Shown: piece after piece, positions 62,988-64,000 of the stretch
Layout: every line of letters starts with the position of its first letter
How positions within the stretch are numbered: position 1 is the first letter of the stretch
The notes under the pieces: generated by a model
The model's database searches: none
What the model saw: the letters and a program-made list of their open reading frames with translations, nothing else
What the model was told of the DNA's origin: nothing
Source: Pseudomonadales bacterium
GTDB taxonomy: Bacteria; Pseudomonadota; Gammaproteobacteria; Pseudomonadales; Azotimanducaceae
Direction of reading: 5' to 3'
DNA: 64,000 nucleotides
Assembly: GCA_011525295.1 (NCBI GenBank)
Contig: WTGV01000013.1
Coordinates: forward strand, 35,511-99,510
Translations under genes and position numbers: made by a program

Positions 62988-63460
62988 TTTAATTTCCTCA
63001 TATAAACCCGTTGACAGCGGCCTTAACTAGTTACAATGTAGCAATGCTAAATACATAGTTGGGAAACACCAGATATCAACTGTGGACCTAGGCTGAATTG
63101 CTACATTTTGTAGAGGGCGGTCGGTATTATGTGACAACTTCAGAACCGCTCTGGTGCATTCTTCATATTTAATCTCCATGCAAATCTGAATTTACAATGG
63201 GACAAATATTTGCGGTTAAGTGCCGAAGAATGATGCCGAGATTGACTGTACGGATAGTACATATAGAATATCAGCCTGTCGAACTGTATGATCGTTCCTG
63301 AAAATTCCCTGTCGGGTTTCTTACCGAATATAACAGCCTATAGATTAGTGGCGTTTTAGCTTTCCCACTGGAGCGATTAGGTAAGGCTTCGTTACCTCTC
63401 GCAGTTGACAAAGCCCGGCCCCATTGCCATTGATATTTGTATGTCAAAAATGAGGAATTT
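62988..63460. other. long intergenic region of the accessory segment
   Basis: This region of 473 bases has no convincing gene. Its one clear feature is an 11-bp perfect inverted repeat (63035-63045 and 63097-63107). The promoter of the leftward beta-barrel gene and of the rightward membrane protein should lie here. Confidence 0.5.
63035..63107. repeat. perfect 11-bp inverted repeat, 51-base spacer
   Basis: AATGTAGCAAT (63035-63045) and ATTGCTACATT (63097-63107) are exact reverse complements. They could fold as a long hairpin or mark ends of a small element or operator sites. Confidence 0.5.
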
Positions 63461-63742
63461 ATGTCTGATCGTGAAGAATGTCACGAAGTCCCCGAAGGTG
63501 AAAGCAACCTTCTCAACTATCTTAATGAAGTAGATAGGATTGATAGGGTAAGAAAAGCTGGCTATATATGGTGTATCCCTACATGTATTGGGGTCAGCTT
63601 GTTTATCAGCGTGTTATTGAAAGATTGGGGATGGATAGTGCTGGCACTACCTATATCGCTGTATGTATATTATCTGATATTTTCCTCGTACTTGGAAGCT
63701 AGGATAGAGCGAGCGGAAGCCGCTAGACAAGAATTTCTGTGA
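63461..63742 (+). CDS. small membrane protein of unknown function
   Basis: The 93-residue protein starts at ATG 63461 with GAGGAATTT directly upstream. An acidic N-terminal part (SDREECHEVPEGESNLLNYL) precedes two membrane helices (about 38-53 and 57-77). A helical tail RIERAEAARQEFL closes it. No family was recognised. It is oriented away from the beta-barrel gene. Confidence 0.6.
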   Translation: MSDREECHEVPEGESNLLNYLNEVDRIDRVRKAGYIWCIPTCIGVSLFISVLLKDWGWIVLALPISLYVYYLIFSSYLEARIERAEAARQEFL

Positions 63743-63881
63743 ACGCTGGGTTTTGGCAACTGTATGAGAACATTTTTTGCGGAGCTCAGCGACAGCTCGA
63801 AAGAGCAACTTGACATGGGCTTGGGCTAGATGTTTGGCTTAAGCCCCGACCTTTCTATTATTTGGATTCAAGGAGATTTAA

Positions 63882-63965
63882 ATGTCTATATCAGACGAAG
63901 TATCGAAAATCATAAATGGAGAAGATTATTCCCATAAAGCGATATTTGGAGTGTGCACTAGTTAG
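63882..63965 (+). CDS. very short ORF, possibly truncated gene
   Basis: A strong AAGGAG lies six bases before ATG 63882, followed by only 27 codons (MSISDEVSKIINGEDYSHKA, then a stop). The sequence right at the stop, TTAGTGGACATAATTT, resembles the repeats flanking the transposase-RM unit, so the gene may have been cut by an inserted element. AAGAGGAGG at 63990-63998 may be the ribosome-binding site of a gene just beyond the window. Confidence 0.4.
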   Translation: MSISDEVSKIINGEDYSHKAIFGVCTS

Positions 63966-64000
63966 TGGACATAATTTAATTTTCTTTTTTAAGAGGAGGA

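Overview
The window reads as chromosome of a free-living, aerobic Gram-negative bacterium, most likely an uncultured or marine-type gammaproteobacterium of moderate GC. The strongest evidence is the block dsbA - cytochrome c4 - engB - polA - DUF2782 - thrB (about 21.3-29.7 kb), an order I know from Pseudomonas and relatives. Two TonB-dependent receptors, an outer-membrane efflux protein, a homodimeric-type pyruvate dehydrogenase E1, SCO1/SURF1 cytochrome oxidase assembly genes and several cytochromes agree with this. GTG and TTG starts are common. No rRNA, tRNA or CRISPR was seen.

Layout. 0-4.6 kb: an MMPL/RND exporter (cut by the window edge), a DUF2236/MpaB-type oxygenase, a squalene/phytoene synthase and a bacterial PH-domain protein, suggestive of isoprenoid or membrane-lipid work. 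4.9-19.3 kb: a metal-handling region. It holds a TonB receptor with His/Glu-rich loops, then a tight five-gene operon whose first product fuses an SO_0444/ArsP-type metal permease (His-rich loop) to an SPFH (HflK-like) domain, followed by an HflC-like protein, an HflK-like protein, a periplasmic ligand-binding protein and a three-helix membrane protein. Facing it is a czcCBA-type heavy-metal efflux operon. 19.7-25 kb: a thioredoxin-fold lipoprotein, two DsbA-like oxidases and a cytochrome c4, interrupted by an exact 1,043-bp tandem duplication that leaves one truncated cytochrome and one dsbA fragment. 25-36 kb: housekeeping genes (engB, polA, thrB, SCO1, SURF1, tsaC, purE), a family-B DNA polymerase and an orphan adenine methyltransferase. 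PolA has lost its 3'-5' proofreading residues. 36-57.8 kb: cytochrome b561 and c', an M3 peptidase, a large TonB receptor, a TVP38-type protein, a dicarboxylate/amino-acid symporter, an MFS carrier, aceE, a ZIP metal transporter, rsgA, a HepT/MntA-like toxin-antitoxin pair, arfB, a eukaryote-type (GSII) glutamine synthetase and a kynA-kynU tryptophan-degradation pair.

58-64 kb is visibly AT-richer accessory DNA: an IS1595/ISXO2-type transposase 9 bases upstream of a single-chain restriction-modification enzyme (nuclease + methylase + specificity domain), a tiny coupled ORF, and several small unknown genes. Related 27-base direct repeats bracket the transposase-RM unit.

The least ordinary system is the SPFH operon at 7.4-13.6 kb. 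Three SPFH proteins, one fused to a putative metal exporter, are translationally coupled to a ligand-binding protein with no ABC permease. By analogy with the HflK/HflC cage around FtsH, it may be an SPFH enclosure built around a metal permease and linked to ligand sensing. That function is inference; the fusion and the gene order are directly visible.
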